NCBI GenBank assembly: GCA_039934635.1
Contig: JBDTLT010000148.1
Coordinates: forward strand, 1-13,444
Length of the DNA: 13,444 nucleotides
Direction of reading: 5' to 3'
Source: DATLFA01 sp039934635
Lineage (GTDB): Bacteria > Actinomycetota > Acidimicrobiia > Acidimicrobiales > WLNW01
In this document: piece after piece, positions 1 to 7,586 of the stretch
Layout: every line of letters begins with the position of its first letter
Numbering within the stretch: the first letter of the stretch is position 1
Translations under genes and position numbers: made by a program
Notes under the pieces: generated by a model
Told to the model about the DNA's origin: nothing
Database searches by the model: none
What the model saw: the letters and a program-made list of their open reading frames with translations, nothing else

Positions 1-1
1 G

Positions 2-37
2 GGCTTCACCTCCATGAAGGGCCGCGGCGACCATTAA
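2..37 (+). CDS. 3' end of an unidentified upstream gene
   Basis: An open frame enters from the left edge and ends at a TAA at 35-37, reading GFTSMKGRGDH. It stops 10 bases before the miaB ATG on the same strand, the spacing expected of the preceding gene in one operon. In mycobacteria recA and recX lie upstream of miaB, but eleven residues are too few to assign this to either. It could also be a chance open stretch, since the other two + frames are not informative over so short a length. Confidence 0.4.
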   Translation, partial: GFTSMKGRGDH

Positions 38-47
38 CCTGGCTCTG

Positions 48-1433
48 ATGGCCCGCAAGTACGTCGTGCGCACCTTTGGGTGCCAAATGAACGAGCACGA
101 CTCCGAGCGCATCGCCGGCTTGCTCGAGGCCGACGGCTACGAAGCGACGACGGTCATCGAAGACGCCGATGTGGTCGTGCTCAACTCGTGTTGCATCCGC
201 GAGAACGCCGACAACAAGCTCTACGGGTTGCTCGGCCACCTCAAGGTCGAAAAGGACCGCCGTCCCGACCTCCAGATCGCGGTGGGGGGGTGTCTGGCGC
301 AGAAAGATCGCGACCTGGTGCGCCGGCGCGCCGGCCACGTCGATGTCGTCTTCGGTACCCACAACGTGCACCGGGCGGGCGAGTTGTTGCGGCTGGCGGC
401 CGAGCACGGCCCGATCGTCGAGATCCTCGACGAGGCCGCTCGCGACGATGCCGAAGCGTTCCCCAGTTCGCTGCCGGCGCGGCGCGAACTCGATCACGCG
501 GCGTGGGTCACCATTCAGGTCGGCTGCGACAACTCGTGCGCGTTCTGCATCGTCCCGTCGGTGCGCGGTCGCGAGATCAGCCGGCCGATCGCCGATCTGG
601 TCGACGAGGTCCGCCAACTCGCCGCCAGCGGCGTCGTCGAAGTCACCTTGCTCGGACAAAACGTCAACAGCTACGGCCGCGATCTCACCAAGCGCGGCCC
701 GCTGTTCGCCTCGCTGTTGCGCTCCGTGGGCGCCGTCGAGGGCATCCGCCGGGTGCGCTACACGAGCCCGCACCCCAAAGACCTGCGGCCCGACACGATC
801 GAAGCGATGGCGAGCACGCCGACGGTGTGCGAGCACCTGCACCTGCCGCTGCAAAGTGGCAGCGACCGCATCCTCTCCGCCATGCACCGCGGCTATCGCG
901 CCGAGCGGTATCTCGAAAAGCTGGCGGCGGCCCGCCAGGCGATCCCTGATCTCGCCGTGTCGACCGACATCATCGTCGGGTTCCCGGGCGAGACCGACGC
1001 CGACTTCGAACAGACCCTGCAGGTCGTGGCCCAAGCCGAATACGACAGCGCGTACACGTTCATCTTCTCGCCCCGCAGCGGCACCGAGGCCGCCGAGTTG
1101 GTCGATCAGTTCGTTCCCCACGACGTCTGCGTCGAGCGCTTCGAGCGCCTGCGGGCCGTGGTCGAGCGGGCGGGCCGGCGCAAGCATCTGGGTCGCGTCG
1201 GGCGAGTCGAGGAAGTGATCGTCGAAGGTCCGAGCAAACGTGACGCCGCGGTGCTGACGGGGCGTACGCGACAGAACAAGCTCGTGCACTTCCCGTCGGT
1301 TGACCCCATCCGCATCGGGTCGTTCGCCGATGTGCGCGTCGTCGATTCGGCCTCGCACTACTTGATGGGCGAGCTCATCGGTGTCACGGCGCGACCGCGT
1401 CACCGCACCCGGATCGCGTTATCCGTCGGATAA
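48..1433 (+). CDS. miaB: tRNA-2-methylthio-N6-dimethylallyladenosine synthase MiaB
   Basis: MiaB is a radical-SAM methylthiotransferase that adds a methylthio group to C2 of i6A37 in tRNAs reading UNN codons. It acts after MiaA, which is encoded two genes downstream. All three parts of the family are visible. The N-terminal MTTase domain (about 1-130) has cluster cysteines C12 (TFGCQMN), C48 (NSCCIREN) and C82 (VGGCLAQ). The radical-SAM domain has the CxxxCxxC motif at C160, C164 and C167. A C-terminal TRAM-like RNA-binding segment covers about 385-450. The length of 461 aa is within the family range. The ATG at 48 places the conserved RTFGCQMN motif at its normal distance from the N-terminus; no strong Shine-Dalgarno is visible. 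An additional cysteine, C49, follows the second cluster cysteine. The next gene starts directly after the stop codon, so the two are likely co-transcribed. Confidence 0.97.
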   Translation: MARKYVVRTFGCQMNEHDSERIAGLLEADGYEATTVIEDADVVVLNSCCIRENADNKLYGLLGHLKVEKDRRPDLQIAVGGCLAQKDRDLVRRRAGHVDVVFGTHNVHRAGELLRLAAEHGPIVEILDEAARDDAEAFPSSLPARRELDHAAWVTIQVGCDNSCAFCIVPSVRGREISRPIADLVDEVRQLAASGVVEVTLLGQNVNSYGRDLTKRGPLFASLLRSVGAVEGIRRVRYTSPHPKDLRPDTIEAMASTPTVCEHLHLPLQSGSDRILSAMHRGYRAERYLEKLAAARQAIPDLAVSTDIIVGFPGETDADFEQTLQVVAQAEYDSAYTFIFSPRSGTEAAELVDQFVPHDVCVERFERLRAVVERAGRRKHLGRVGRVEEVIVEGPSKRDAAVLTGRTRQNKLVHFPSVDPIRIGSFADVRVVDSASHYLMGELIGVTARPRHRTRIALSVG

Positions 1434-2246
1434 GTGACGATGCCGGCAGAGCAGCTCGTAATCCCCGACGGTTTGCCCGAAACCGTGCTCGAGGCGATCG
1501 CCGACGGGGTGGTCGTGTCGAGCGAGCAAAAGAACCGCGGCACGCGTGTCTTTCTGCTACAGTGCAAGAAGGGCTGGCCGTTTCGGTTGCTCAAAGTGGC
1601 CGACGGTAGCGACCCGTTCAGCGTGCTGGCCGAGATCGACCGACTCGATTGGCTCGACCGCCGGCTGCCCGTCCCCAAGGTGCTCGCGTCAGAGCCGTTG
1701 CCCGTCGGCGGTCATGCCACGGTGTTGGCGCTGCCGGCCGGCGCGGCCGCGACCGCGCCCGAGAACGTGCACGGTCCGGCCGAGATCGTCGAGCTTTTCG
1801 CGAAGGCGTTGCGGTTCGTCCACGAAGTGCCGATCGAGCGGTGCCCGTTCAGCAACCGTCTCGACATTCGCTTGCGATCGATCCAGCGCAAGCTGCGCGC
1901 TGGTCGCTATGACACCATGCAGCTGTCCGAGGCGTATCGCCGTTACCCACCGGCGCGGCTCTTCGAGATCCTGAACGAGACCAAGCCCACCGAAGAAGAT
2001 CTGGTTTTCGCGCACGGCGCGTGGCATCTGCGCTCGGTATTCCTCGATACCGCGGGCGTCAGCGGCATCGTCGATTGGGATCGCGCCGGCGTGTCCGATC
2101 GCTACGCCGATCTCGCCATGGGCGCCAAGGTGATCGCCGACAACGTGAGCGTCGAGTTGGTCCCGCTCTTCTTCGAGGCCTACGGCGTACCCCGACCTGA
2201 TCCGTTGCGACTGGACTATTACCAGTTGCTTGCCGAGTTCTGGTGA
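1434..2246 (+). CDS. APH-family phosphotransferase with degenerate catalytic loop (possible pseudokinase)
   Basis: This 270-aa protein has the layout of the aminoglycoside phosphotransferase (APH, kinase-like) family. The N-lobe carries a lysine in RLLKVA (K54) and a glutamate in VLAEIDRL (E67), which look like the usual ATP-positioning pair. The C-lobe has the catalytic-loop segment HGAWHLRS (194-201), then IVDWDRAG with the metal-binding aspartate D214 and the family-typical DRYADLA. Active members have HGDxxxxN, with an aspartate base and a metal-binding asparagine; here these positions are A196 and S201. The fold therefore seems kept while canonical phosphotransfer chemistry looks lost or changed. 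The substrate is unknown, and the fold does not by itself imply antibiotic resistance. The GTG at 1434 abuts the miaB stop; the ATG at 1440 is an alternative start. The TGA stop shares a base with the miaA ATG, implying coupling to miaA. Numbering uses the GTG start. Confidence 0.8.
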   Translation: MTMPAEQLVIPDGLPETVLEAIADGVVVSSEQKNRGTRVFLLQCKKGWPFRLLKVADGSDPFSVLAEIDRLDWLDRRLPVPKVLASEPLPVGGHATVLALPAGAAATAPENVHGPAEIVELFAKALRFVHEVPIERCPFSNRLDIRLRSIQRKLRAGRYDTMQLSEAYRRYPPARLFEILNETKPTEEDLVFAHGAWHLRSVFLDTAGVSGIVDWDRAGVSDRYADLAMGAKVIADNVSVELVPLFFEAYGVPRPDPLRLDYYQLLAEFW

Positions 2247-3145
2247 TGCTCGCGCTCGTCGGGCCGACGGCGACGGGCAAATCGGCAATCGCCATGATGG
2301 TGGCGCAGGCGCGCGGCGACGTCGAGATCGTGGTCGTCGACGCCATGCAGGTCTATCGGCGCATGGACATCGGCACCGCCAAACCGACCGCCGCCGAGCA
2401 GCGGCTCGTGCGCCATCACATGATCGACATCGCCGAACCATCGGTCGACTACTCATTGTCGTTGTACCAACGTGATGCCCTCGCCGCGATCGCCGACATC
2501 GAAGCGCGCGGCCGCGTGCCGCTGCTGGTCGGTGGCACCGGCTTGTATCTGCGCGCTGTCGTCGATCAACTCGACATCCCGCCGCAGTACGAAGCGGTCC
2601 GCGAAGCGCTCGATGCCGACACTGACACTGCGGGATTGCATCGCCAACTGTGCGAAGTCGATCCCGTCGCGGCGTCGAGAATGGAACCATCGAACCGGCG
2701 CCGCATCGTGCGCGCGCTCGAGGTCACTTTGGGCAGCGGCCGGCCGTTCTCGTCGTTCGGGCCCGGCCTGGCCGCGTACGCGACGACCACCACGCGCCTG
2801 CTCGCCATCGGCATGGACCGCCCTGCACTCGATGCCCGCATCGAGGCGCGTTATGCGCGGCAGATGGAGGCAGGGCTGCTCGATGAGGTGCAGTCGTTGC
2901 TCGACGAACCGGCCGGCCTGTCGCGCACGGCGGCGCAGGCACTCGGCTACAAGGAGTTGATCGACCACGTCCGCGGCGAGGTCCCGTTGGCCACCGCGTT
3001 GGCCACCGCCATCGCTCGGACCAGGCGGTTTGCCCGCCGCCAAGAGCGTTGGTTTCGTCGTGATCCGCGCATACGGTGGCTCGACGGATCAAATCCGGTG
3101 GAGGCACGCGACGCGGTGCTGGAAGAATGCAACTCGTGCGATTGA
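2246..3145 (+). CDS. miaA: tRNA dimethylallyltransferase MiaA
   Basis: MiaA transfers the dimethylallyl group of DMAPP to N6 of A37 in tRNA, giving i6A, the substrate of MiaB encoded upstream. The 299-aa protein opens with the P-loop GPTATGKS (residues 6-13). It has DAMQVYRRMDIGTAKP with the catalytic-type aspartate D32, then HHMIDI, VGGTGLYLR (about 95-103), NRRRIVRALEV and the C-terminal ALGYKEL segment, all characteristic of the family. Length is normal. The ATG at 2246 shares its A with the TGA of the preceding gene; a GTG at 2243 in the same frame would add one residue. No independent promoter is visible, so expression is probably coupled to the upstream genes. The 3' end overlaps the dapF start by 19 bases. 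Confidence 0.97.
   Translation: MLALVGPTATGKSAIAMMVAQARGDVEIVVVDAMQVYRRMDIGTAKPTAAEQRLVRHHMIDIAEPSVDYSLSLYQRDALAAIADIEARGRVPLLVGGTGLYLRAVVDQLDIPPQYEAVREALDADTDTAGLHRQLCEVDPVAASRMEPSNRRRIVRALEVTLGSGRPFSSFGPGLAAYATTTTRLLAIGMDRPALDARIEARYARQMEAGLLDEVQSLLDEPAGLSRTAAQALGYKELIDHVRGEVPLATALATAIARTRRFARRQERWFRRDPRIRWLDGSNPVEARDAVLEECNSCD
2985..3008 (+). repeat. tandem duplication of a 12-bp unit inside miaA
   Basis: The unit CGTTGGCCACCG occurs twice head to tail and keeps the frame, giving LATALATA near the MiaA C-terminus (VPLATALATAIART). It looks like a small in-frame slippage duplication in a helix and is probably neutral. Confidence 0.6.
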
Positions 3146-3942
3146 CAAAGCATCACGGCCTGGGCAACGACTTCCTTGTCGCGCTCGTCGAGAGCGAAGA
3201 AGAAGCGCGCGCCTACGACGCCGATCTGGCGCGCCATGCCTGCCATCGCACCCGCGGCGTGGGCGCCGATGGACTGATCGTGGCGCTCGTCCGACCCGAC
3301 GCGCAGCACGATCTCCGCATGACACTGTTCAACGCCGACGGGTCGCGCGCGGAGATCAGCGGCAACGGCATTCGCTGCCTCGCGCAAGCCGAGTTGATTC
3401 GCCGTGGCGCACGATCCGCCGATCTCCGCATCATCACCGACGCCGGTTTGCGCGTCGTTGCCGTGCGCGCCACCGATGTTCCCTTCACCGTCGAGGCCAG
3501 CGTGGCGATGGGGTGCGTCACCGAACGCGCGATGGTGCCCGCTGCGCCGCCGGGTTACGACATCGGCAAGAGCGCGGCGGCCGACATCGGCAACCCGCAC
3601 TGGGTCGTGCTCGTCGACGACGCATGGGCGGTCGATCTGGCCCGGCTCGGCCCGCAATTCGAACACGCCGGCGGCGGTCTCAACGTCGAGTTCATCGCGC
3701 CGACCGCGGGCACCGCGGACGCCATCGATCTCGCCGTATGGGAGCGAGGTGTCGGCATCACCGAAGCGTGTGGCAGCGGTGCCGCCGCGGCCGCGTTCGT
3801 CGCGCATCGTTGGGGCCTCGTCGGCACCGACGTCACCGTGCACATGCCGGGCGGCGCGGCGCGCGTCGTGCTCGACGGTGCAGAGGCCACGCTGATCGGG
3901 CCATCCGTATTGATCGCAAAATTGGAGCTGGCTCGTGGCTGA
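3127..3942 (+). CDS. dapF: diaminopimelate epimerase DapF
   Basis: DapF interconverts LL- and meso-diaminopimelate using two active-site cysteines, supplying meso-DAP for peptidoglycan and lysine. Both are present: C84 in SGNGIRC and C215 in TEACGSGA. The N-terminal HGLGNDFLV, the NADGSRAEISGNG segment and NPHWV are also typical. I chose the ATG at 3127 (271 aa, MQLVRLTKHHGLGND) because it puts the conserved N-terminus where the family has it. The open frame extends upstream to 3076, but those 17 residues (arginine- and glycine-rich, inside miaA) do not look like DapF. GGAAG just before the ATG is too close for an ideal Shine-Dalgarno, so translation may depend on ribosomes terminating in miaA. 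The gene overlaps miaA by 19 bases and hflX by 8. Confidence 0.96.
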   Translation: MQLVRLTKHHGLGNDFLVALVESEEEARAYDADLARHACHRTRGVGADGLIVALVRPDAQHDLRMTLFNADGSRAEISGNGIRCLAQAELIRRGARSADLRIITDAGLRVVAVRATDVPFTVEASVAMGCVTERAMVPAAPPGYDIGKSAAADIGNPHWVVLVDDAWAVDLARLGPQFEHAGGGLNVEFIAPTAGTADAIDLAVWERGVGITEACGSGAAAAAFVAHRWGLVGTDVTVHMPGGAARVVLDGAEATLIGPSVLIAKLELARG

Positions 3943-5248
3943 ATCCTCACACCGTGGCGGGTTCGGCGACCTCGGTGGCGACGCCGCCGGCGCGCTCATC
4001 GAACGCACCTTCCGTGAACGCATCGTGCTCGTCGGCGTCACCGTTCCGCCGCATCGCGTCGAGGATGTCGAACGTTCGCTCGACGAGTTGGCGCTACTCG
4101 TCGACACCGCCGGCGCCGACACGGTCGGTCGCGTCAACCAACGGCGCGATGCACCCGACCCTGCCACATTCGTCGGCAAAGGCAAGGTCCACGAGATACG
4201 CGAGCTGTCCGAGGAACTCGACAGCGACACCGTTGTCTTCGACGACGAGCTGACGCCGGCGCAACAGTTCAATCTCGAGAAGTTGCTCGGCCGCACGGCG
4301 CTCGATCGCACCGCGGTGATCCTCGACATCTTCGCCCAGAACGCGCACAGCCAAGAAGGCAAGGCGCAAGTCGAGTTGGCGCAGCTGCGCTACCGGCTGC
4401 CTCGCATCCGCGGTTCGGGCGCGCGCCTCTCGCAACAGGCCGGTCGCATCGGCACCCGCGGTCCCGGCGAAACCCAGCTCGAGATCGACCGCCGGCGCAT
4501 TCAACGACGCATCCACAAGTTGGAAGACGATCTCAAGCAGGTGCGCCGACACCGTTCGACGCAATCCAAAGCGCGGCGCCGCAGTGCCAATCGTTCAGTG
4601 TCGATCGTCGGGTACACGAACGCGGGCAAGTCGACATTGCTCAACCGGCTGACCGACGCCGGTGTGCTGGTCGAAAACCGTTTGTTCGCCACCCTCGATG
4701 CGACGACGCGCCGCTTGCAACTACCCGGCGGCGAGACCATCTTTCTCTCCGACACCGTCGGCTTCGTCAACAAGCTGCCGCACCAACTCGTCGAAGCGTT
4801 CAAGTCGACGCTCGACGTCGTCGTCGATGCCGATCTGTTGGTACACGTCGTCGACGGGTCCGGCCCCGACCCCGAAGGCAACATCGATGTCGTGCGTTCG
4901 GTGCTGACCGAGATCGGCGCCGGCCCCGTGCCCGAGTTGTTGGTGTTCAACAAGGCCGACGCCAGCGACGAACCGCGGCGGCTCGCCGACAAATACCCGG
5001 GGTCGGTGGCGGTGTCCGCCATGACCGGCGAAGGCGTCGACGAATTGCTGCTGGTCATCGGCGACCGCGTGCGGGCGCTGACCGAAGTGACCGAATTGCT
5101 GATCCCGTTCGATCGCGGCGACATCATGGCGGCCGTCCACCGCGAGGGCCAGGTGCTGGTCGAGACGCCGGATACCGAAGGTGTGCGCGTGCGCGCCCGG
5201 CTCGAGGCAGGCTCGGTGGGGCGCCTGCGCGAGTTCGTCGTCGACTGA
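3935..5248 (+). CDS. hflX: ribosome-associated GTPase HflX
   Basis: HflX binds the 50S subunit and, in studied bacteria, helps split or rescue stalled ribosomes under stress. The 437-aa protein has an N-terminal HflX domain (VGKGKVHEIRELSEEL around residues 75-90), an arginine-rich helical linker (GTRGPGETQLEIDRRRIQRR), and a GTPase domain. The latter has G1 GYTNAGKS (226-233), G3 DTVGFV (from 273), G4 NKAD (339-342) and G5 SAMTGEG. A short C-terminal domain follows. The start is GTG 3935, supported by GGAG at 3924-3927 seven bases upstream; it overlaps the dapF stop by 8 bases. It is the last gene of the tightly packed miaB-hflX run; the next gene follows after 70 bases. Confidence 0.97.
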   Translation: MAESSHRGGFGDLGGDAAGALIERTFRERIVLVGVTVPPHRVEDVERSLDELALLVDTAGADTVGRVNQRRDAPDPATFVGKGKVHEIRELSEELDSDTVVFDDELTPAQQFNLEKLLGRTALDRTAVILDIFAQNAHSQEGKAQVELAQLRYRLPRIRGSGARLSQQAGRIGTRGPGETQLEIDRRRIQRRIHKLEDDLKQVRRHRSTQSKARRRSANRSVSIVGYTNAGKSTLLNRLTDAGVLVENRLFATLDATTRRLQLPGGETIFLSDTVGFVNKLPHQLVEAFKSTLDVVVDADLLVHVVDGSGPDPEGNIDVVRSVLTEIGAGPVPELLVFNKADASDEPRRLADKYPGSVAVSAMTGEGVDELLLVIGDRVRALTEVTELLIPFDRGDIMAAVHREGQVLVETPDTEGVRVRARLEAGSVGRLREFVVD

Positions 5249-5305
5249 CGGTGATGAGAAACTCGAGCGTTGCCGCCCCGAATCCGGGTGAGCGGTGGTG
5301 CGACC

Positions 5306-5312
5306 AGAAGGG
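5306..5312 (+). promoter_or_regulatory. ribosome binding site of dapC
   Basis: AGAAGGG ends six bases before the ATG at 5319. It favours that start over the in-frame GTG at 5295, which would add eight residues not typical of the family. Confidence 0.7.
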
Positions 5313-5318
5313 CATCGA

Positions 5319-6431
5319 ATGACCGAAGGGTTTCGGCCTCCGCCATATCCGTACGACCGCCTCGACGAGCTCAAGGCGATCGCCGATGCCCACGAAGGTG
5401 GCTGCGTCGATCTCTCGGTCGGCACCCCGACTGATCCGACGATGCCCGGCGTCATCGAAGCGTTGGCGTCGTCCAACGCCGAGCGCGGGTATCCGGCCTC
5501 GATCGGTTCGCTGGCCTACCGCCGCGGCGCGGCGCAGTGGTTGGAGCGGCGCTTCGCCATCACGATCGATCCCGGGCATCTCGCCGCCTGCGTCGGCACC
5601 AAAGAATTCGTGGCGTTGTTGCCGCAACTCCTGCATCTGCGCACGCCCGAGCGCGACACCATTTTGTTTCCCGCGGTCAGCTACCCGACCTATTCGATGG
5701 GAGCGACGCTCGCCGGCTGCCGCGCCGTTGCTGTCCCCATGGACGACAAGTGGCGCCTCGACGTGTCGGCGATCGATGACGATGACGCTCGTCGGGCGCT
5801 GGCGTTGTGGGTCAATACGCCGGGCAATCCCGCCGGCGGTCTCGACGATCTCGGCGCGGCGGCGGCGTGGGGCCGAGCGCACGCCGTCCCGGTGTTCAGC
5901 GACGAGTGCTACATCGAATTCACGTGGGCGGGCGCACCGCGCAGCATCCTCGAACACGGCACCGACGGTGTCGTCGCGGTGCACTCGCTGTCCAAGCGGT
6001 CAAATCTCGCCGGCGCACGTGCGGGTTTCTACGCCGGCGACGCCGAGCTCGTCGGGTATCTCGCCGAGGTGCGCAAGCACATGGGTTTGATGGTGCCGGG
6101 CCCGGTGCAGGCGGCATCGGTCGTGGCGTTCTCCGATGACGGCCATGTCGATGCGCAACGCGATCGCTATTACCGCCGGCTCGAACGGGCGCAGCAGATC
6201 ATGGCGGCGGTCGGTGCCCCGTGTGACTTGCCGCAGGGCGGGTTCTATCTCTGGGCGCCCGCGCCCGACGGCGACGCATGGGGACTGGCGCGAACGTTGG
6301 CCACGCGTGGCGGAGTGCTGGTCAGCCCGGGCGAGTTCTACGGTGAGGCCGCCAGTGGCTACGTGCGCGCTGCGGTCGTGCAATCCGATGCACAACTCGA
6401 TCTCGTCGCTCGCCGGCTGGGCGTGAGCTGA
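5319..6431 (+). CDS. dapC: N-succinyl-LL-diaminopimelate aminotransferase DapC
   Basis: This is a fold-type I PLP aminotransferase. It converts N-succinyl-2-amino-6-ketopimelate to N-succinyl-LL-diaminopimelate with glutamate as amino donor, the step before DapE. The N-terminus FRPPPYPYDRLDELKAIADA and the VDLSVGTPTDPT segment are characteristic of actinobacterial DapC. NTPGNPAGG and SDECYIEF are the usual PLP-site motifs. K226 in SLSKRSNLAGARAG is the expected Schiff-base lysine. The length of 370 aa is normal. dapE begins two bases after the stop, so the two are surely co-expressed. The adjacent dapE makes a broader aspartate or aromatic aminotransferase role unlikely. Confidence 0.93.
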   Translation: MTEGFRPPPYPYDRLDELKAIADAHEGGCVDLSVGTPTDPTMPGVIEALASSNAERGYPASIGSLAYRRGAAQWLERRFAITIDPGHLAACVGTKEFVALLPQLLHLRTPERDTILFPAVSYPTYSMGATLAGCRAVAVPMDDKWRLDVSAIDDDDARRALALWVNTPGNPAGGLDDLGAAAAWGRAHAVPVFSDECYIEFTWAGAPRSILEHGTDGVVAVHSLSKRSNLAGARAGFYAGDAELVGYLAEVRKHMGLMVPGPVQAASVVAFSDDGHVDAQRDRYYRRLERAQQIMAAVGAPCDLPQGGFYLWAPAPDGDAWGLARTLATRGGVLVSPGEFYGEAASGYVRAAVVQSDAQLDLVARRLGVS

Positions 6432-6433
6432 GC

Positions 6434-7525
6434 ATGCCGATCGAAAACCCGTTGCTACCCGAGCGTGACCTGCTGGCGCTGACGGCCGAGCTCGTCGATA
6501 TTCCGTCGGTGAGCCACGACGAAACGGCCATCACCGATCGCATCGAACGCGAGCTGCGTTTGCTCGACCACCTCGAAGTGACTCGCATCGCCAACAACCT
6601 CGTCGCGCGCACCCAACTCGGGCGTCCGTACCGAGTGGTGCTCGGTGGGCACACCGACACGGTGCCGGTCAACGACAACGCGGGTGCACGCGTCGACGGC
6701 GACACGTTGTGGGGGCTCGGCTCGGCCGACATGAAAGGCGGGCTCGCCGTGATGCTCGAGCTCGCTCGCAGCATCGTCGAACCCGCGGTCGACGTGACCT
6801 ACGTGTTTTACGAGTGCGAAGAAGTGGCGTCGAAGTTCAATGGATTGCGCACGATCGAACGCGAGCGGCCCGAGTTGTTGGCCGCCGACGTCGCGTTGCT
6901 CGGCGAGCCGACGGGCATCGCCCTCGAAGCCGGCTGTCAGGGCACGATGCGCATCGTGGTCACGCTGCGCGGCACTCGCGCCCACACGGCGCGCGCGTGG
7001 ATGGGACGCAACGCCATCCATCGCATGGGCGAACTGCTGTCGATCTTGGCCGCCTACGAGCCGCGCCGGCCCGAGATCCAGGGATGTCGCTACCACGAAG
7101 GCTTGCAGGCGGTCTACGTCGATGGCGGCGCGGCGGGCAACGTGGTGCCCGATCGGGCGACGATCACGATCAATCACCGCTTCGCCCCGGACCGCAGTGC
7201 CGCCCAAGCCGAAGCCCACGTGCGCGAATTGCTGCAACCGGTCCTCGAACCTGGCGACGACTTCGAAGTCGTCGATCTCGGTGTTGCCGCTGCGCCGCAT
7301 CTCACGCATCCCTTGGTGGCGGCGTTGTGCGGACGCAGCGATCTCGAAGTACGGGCCAAATTGGGTTGGACCGACGTGGCGTTCTTCGCCGAGCGCGGCA
7401 TCGCCGCCGCCAACTTCGGCCCCGGCGACGCCGAGATCTCACACACTCGCGAGGAGCGCATCGAGCGCCCGTATCTGACCTACGCGTATGCCGCGCTCGC
7501 GGATCTCCTCACGCACGGAGTCTGA
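6434..7525 (+). CDS. dapE: succinyl-diaminopimelate desuccinylase DapE
   Basis: DapE is a dinuclear zinc M20-family hydrolase that releases succinate from N-succinyl-LL-DAP, giving LL-DAP, the substrate of DapF encoded in the same block. Metal-site residues are visible: H73 in GGHTDTVP, bridging D99 in GSADMKGG, and E129/E130 in YECEEV (general base and ligand). ALLGEPTG, GTRAHTARAW in the lid or dimerisation domain, and a C-terminal histidine in ISHTREERI complete the picture. The 363-aa length fits the Gram-positive DapE type. The ATG at 6434 follows the dapC stop by two bases and has only a weak Shine-Dalgarno, suggesting translational coupling. Confidence 0.94.
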   Translation: MPIENPLLPERDLLALTAELVDIPSVSHDETAITDRIERELRLLDHLEVTRIANNLVARTQLGRPYRVVLGGHTDTVPVNDNAGARVDGDTLWGLGSADMKGGLAVMLELARSIVEPAVDVTYVFYECEEVASKFNGLRTIERERPELLAADVALLGEPTGIALEAGCQGTMRIVVTLRGTRAHTARAWMGRNAIHRMGELLSILAAYEPRRPEIQGCRYHEGLQAVYVDGGAAGNVVPDRATITINHRFAPDRSAAQAEAHVRELLQPVLEPGDDFEVVDLGVAAAPHLTHPLVAALCGRSDLEVRAKLGWTDVAFFAERGIAAANFGPGDAEISHTREERIERPYLTYAYAALADLLTHGV

Positions 7526-7555
7526 CCGACGATCCCACCGCGGTACGACAGCGTC

Positions 7556-7580
7556 TGGAGTCGCGCCTGGCGCGACCCCA
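7556..7580. terminator. hairpin between convergent dapE and lexA, likely bidirectional terminator
   Basis: GTCGCGC (7560-7566) and GCGCGAC (7570-7576) form a perfect 7-bp stem with a three-base loop. Beyond one A-C mismatch the pairing extends three more pairs to 7556/7580. It lies 31 bases after the dapE stop and 7 bases beyond the lexA stop. No T-tract follows on either strand, which is common for actinobacterial terminators; the function is inferred from position. Confidence 0.5.
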
Positions 7581-7586
7581 AACGGT

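Noticed and set aside
6..1403. 465-aa open frame on the - strand opposite miaB
   Set aside because: It is a codon-bias shadow of miaB. It has a repetitive R/D/A/V/G-rich composition and no motifs, while miaB on the other strand is unmistakable.
1434..2246. Aminoglycoside resistance gene
   Set aside because: The APH fold alone is found in many housekeeping kinases. The catalytic aspartate is missing and the gene sits in a core operon, so resistance is not supported.
4069..4078. SOS-like palindrome CGAACGTTCG inside hflX
   Set aside because: The half-sites touch each other without the four-base spacer needed for LexA, and the position is inside a coding region.
2947..4362. 471-aa open frame on the - strand opposite miaA, dapF and hflX
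   Set aside because: It spans three well-supported genes on the other strand and has low-complexity serine/arginine composition, as expected of an antisense shadow.
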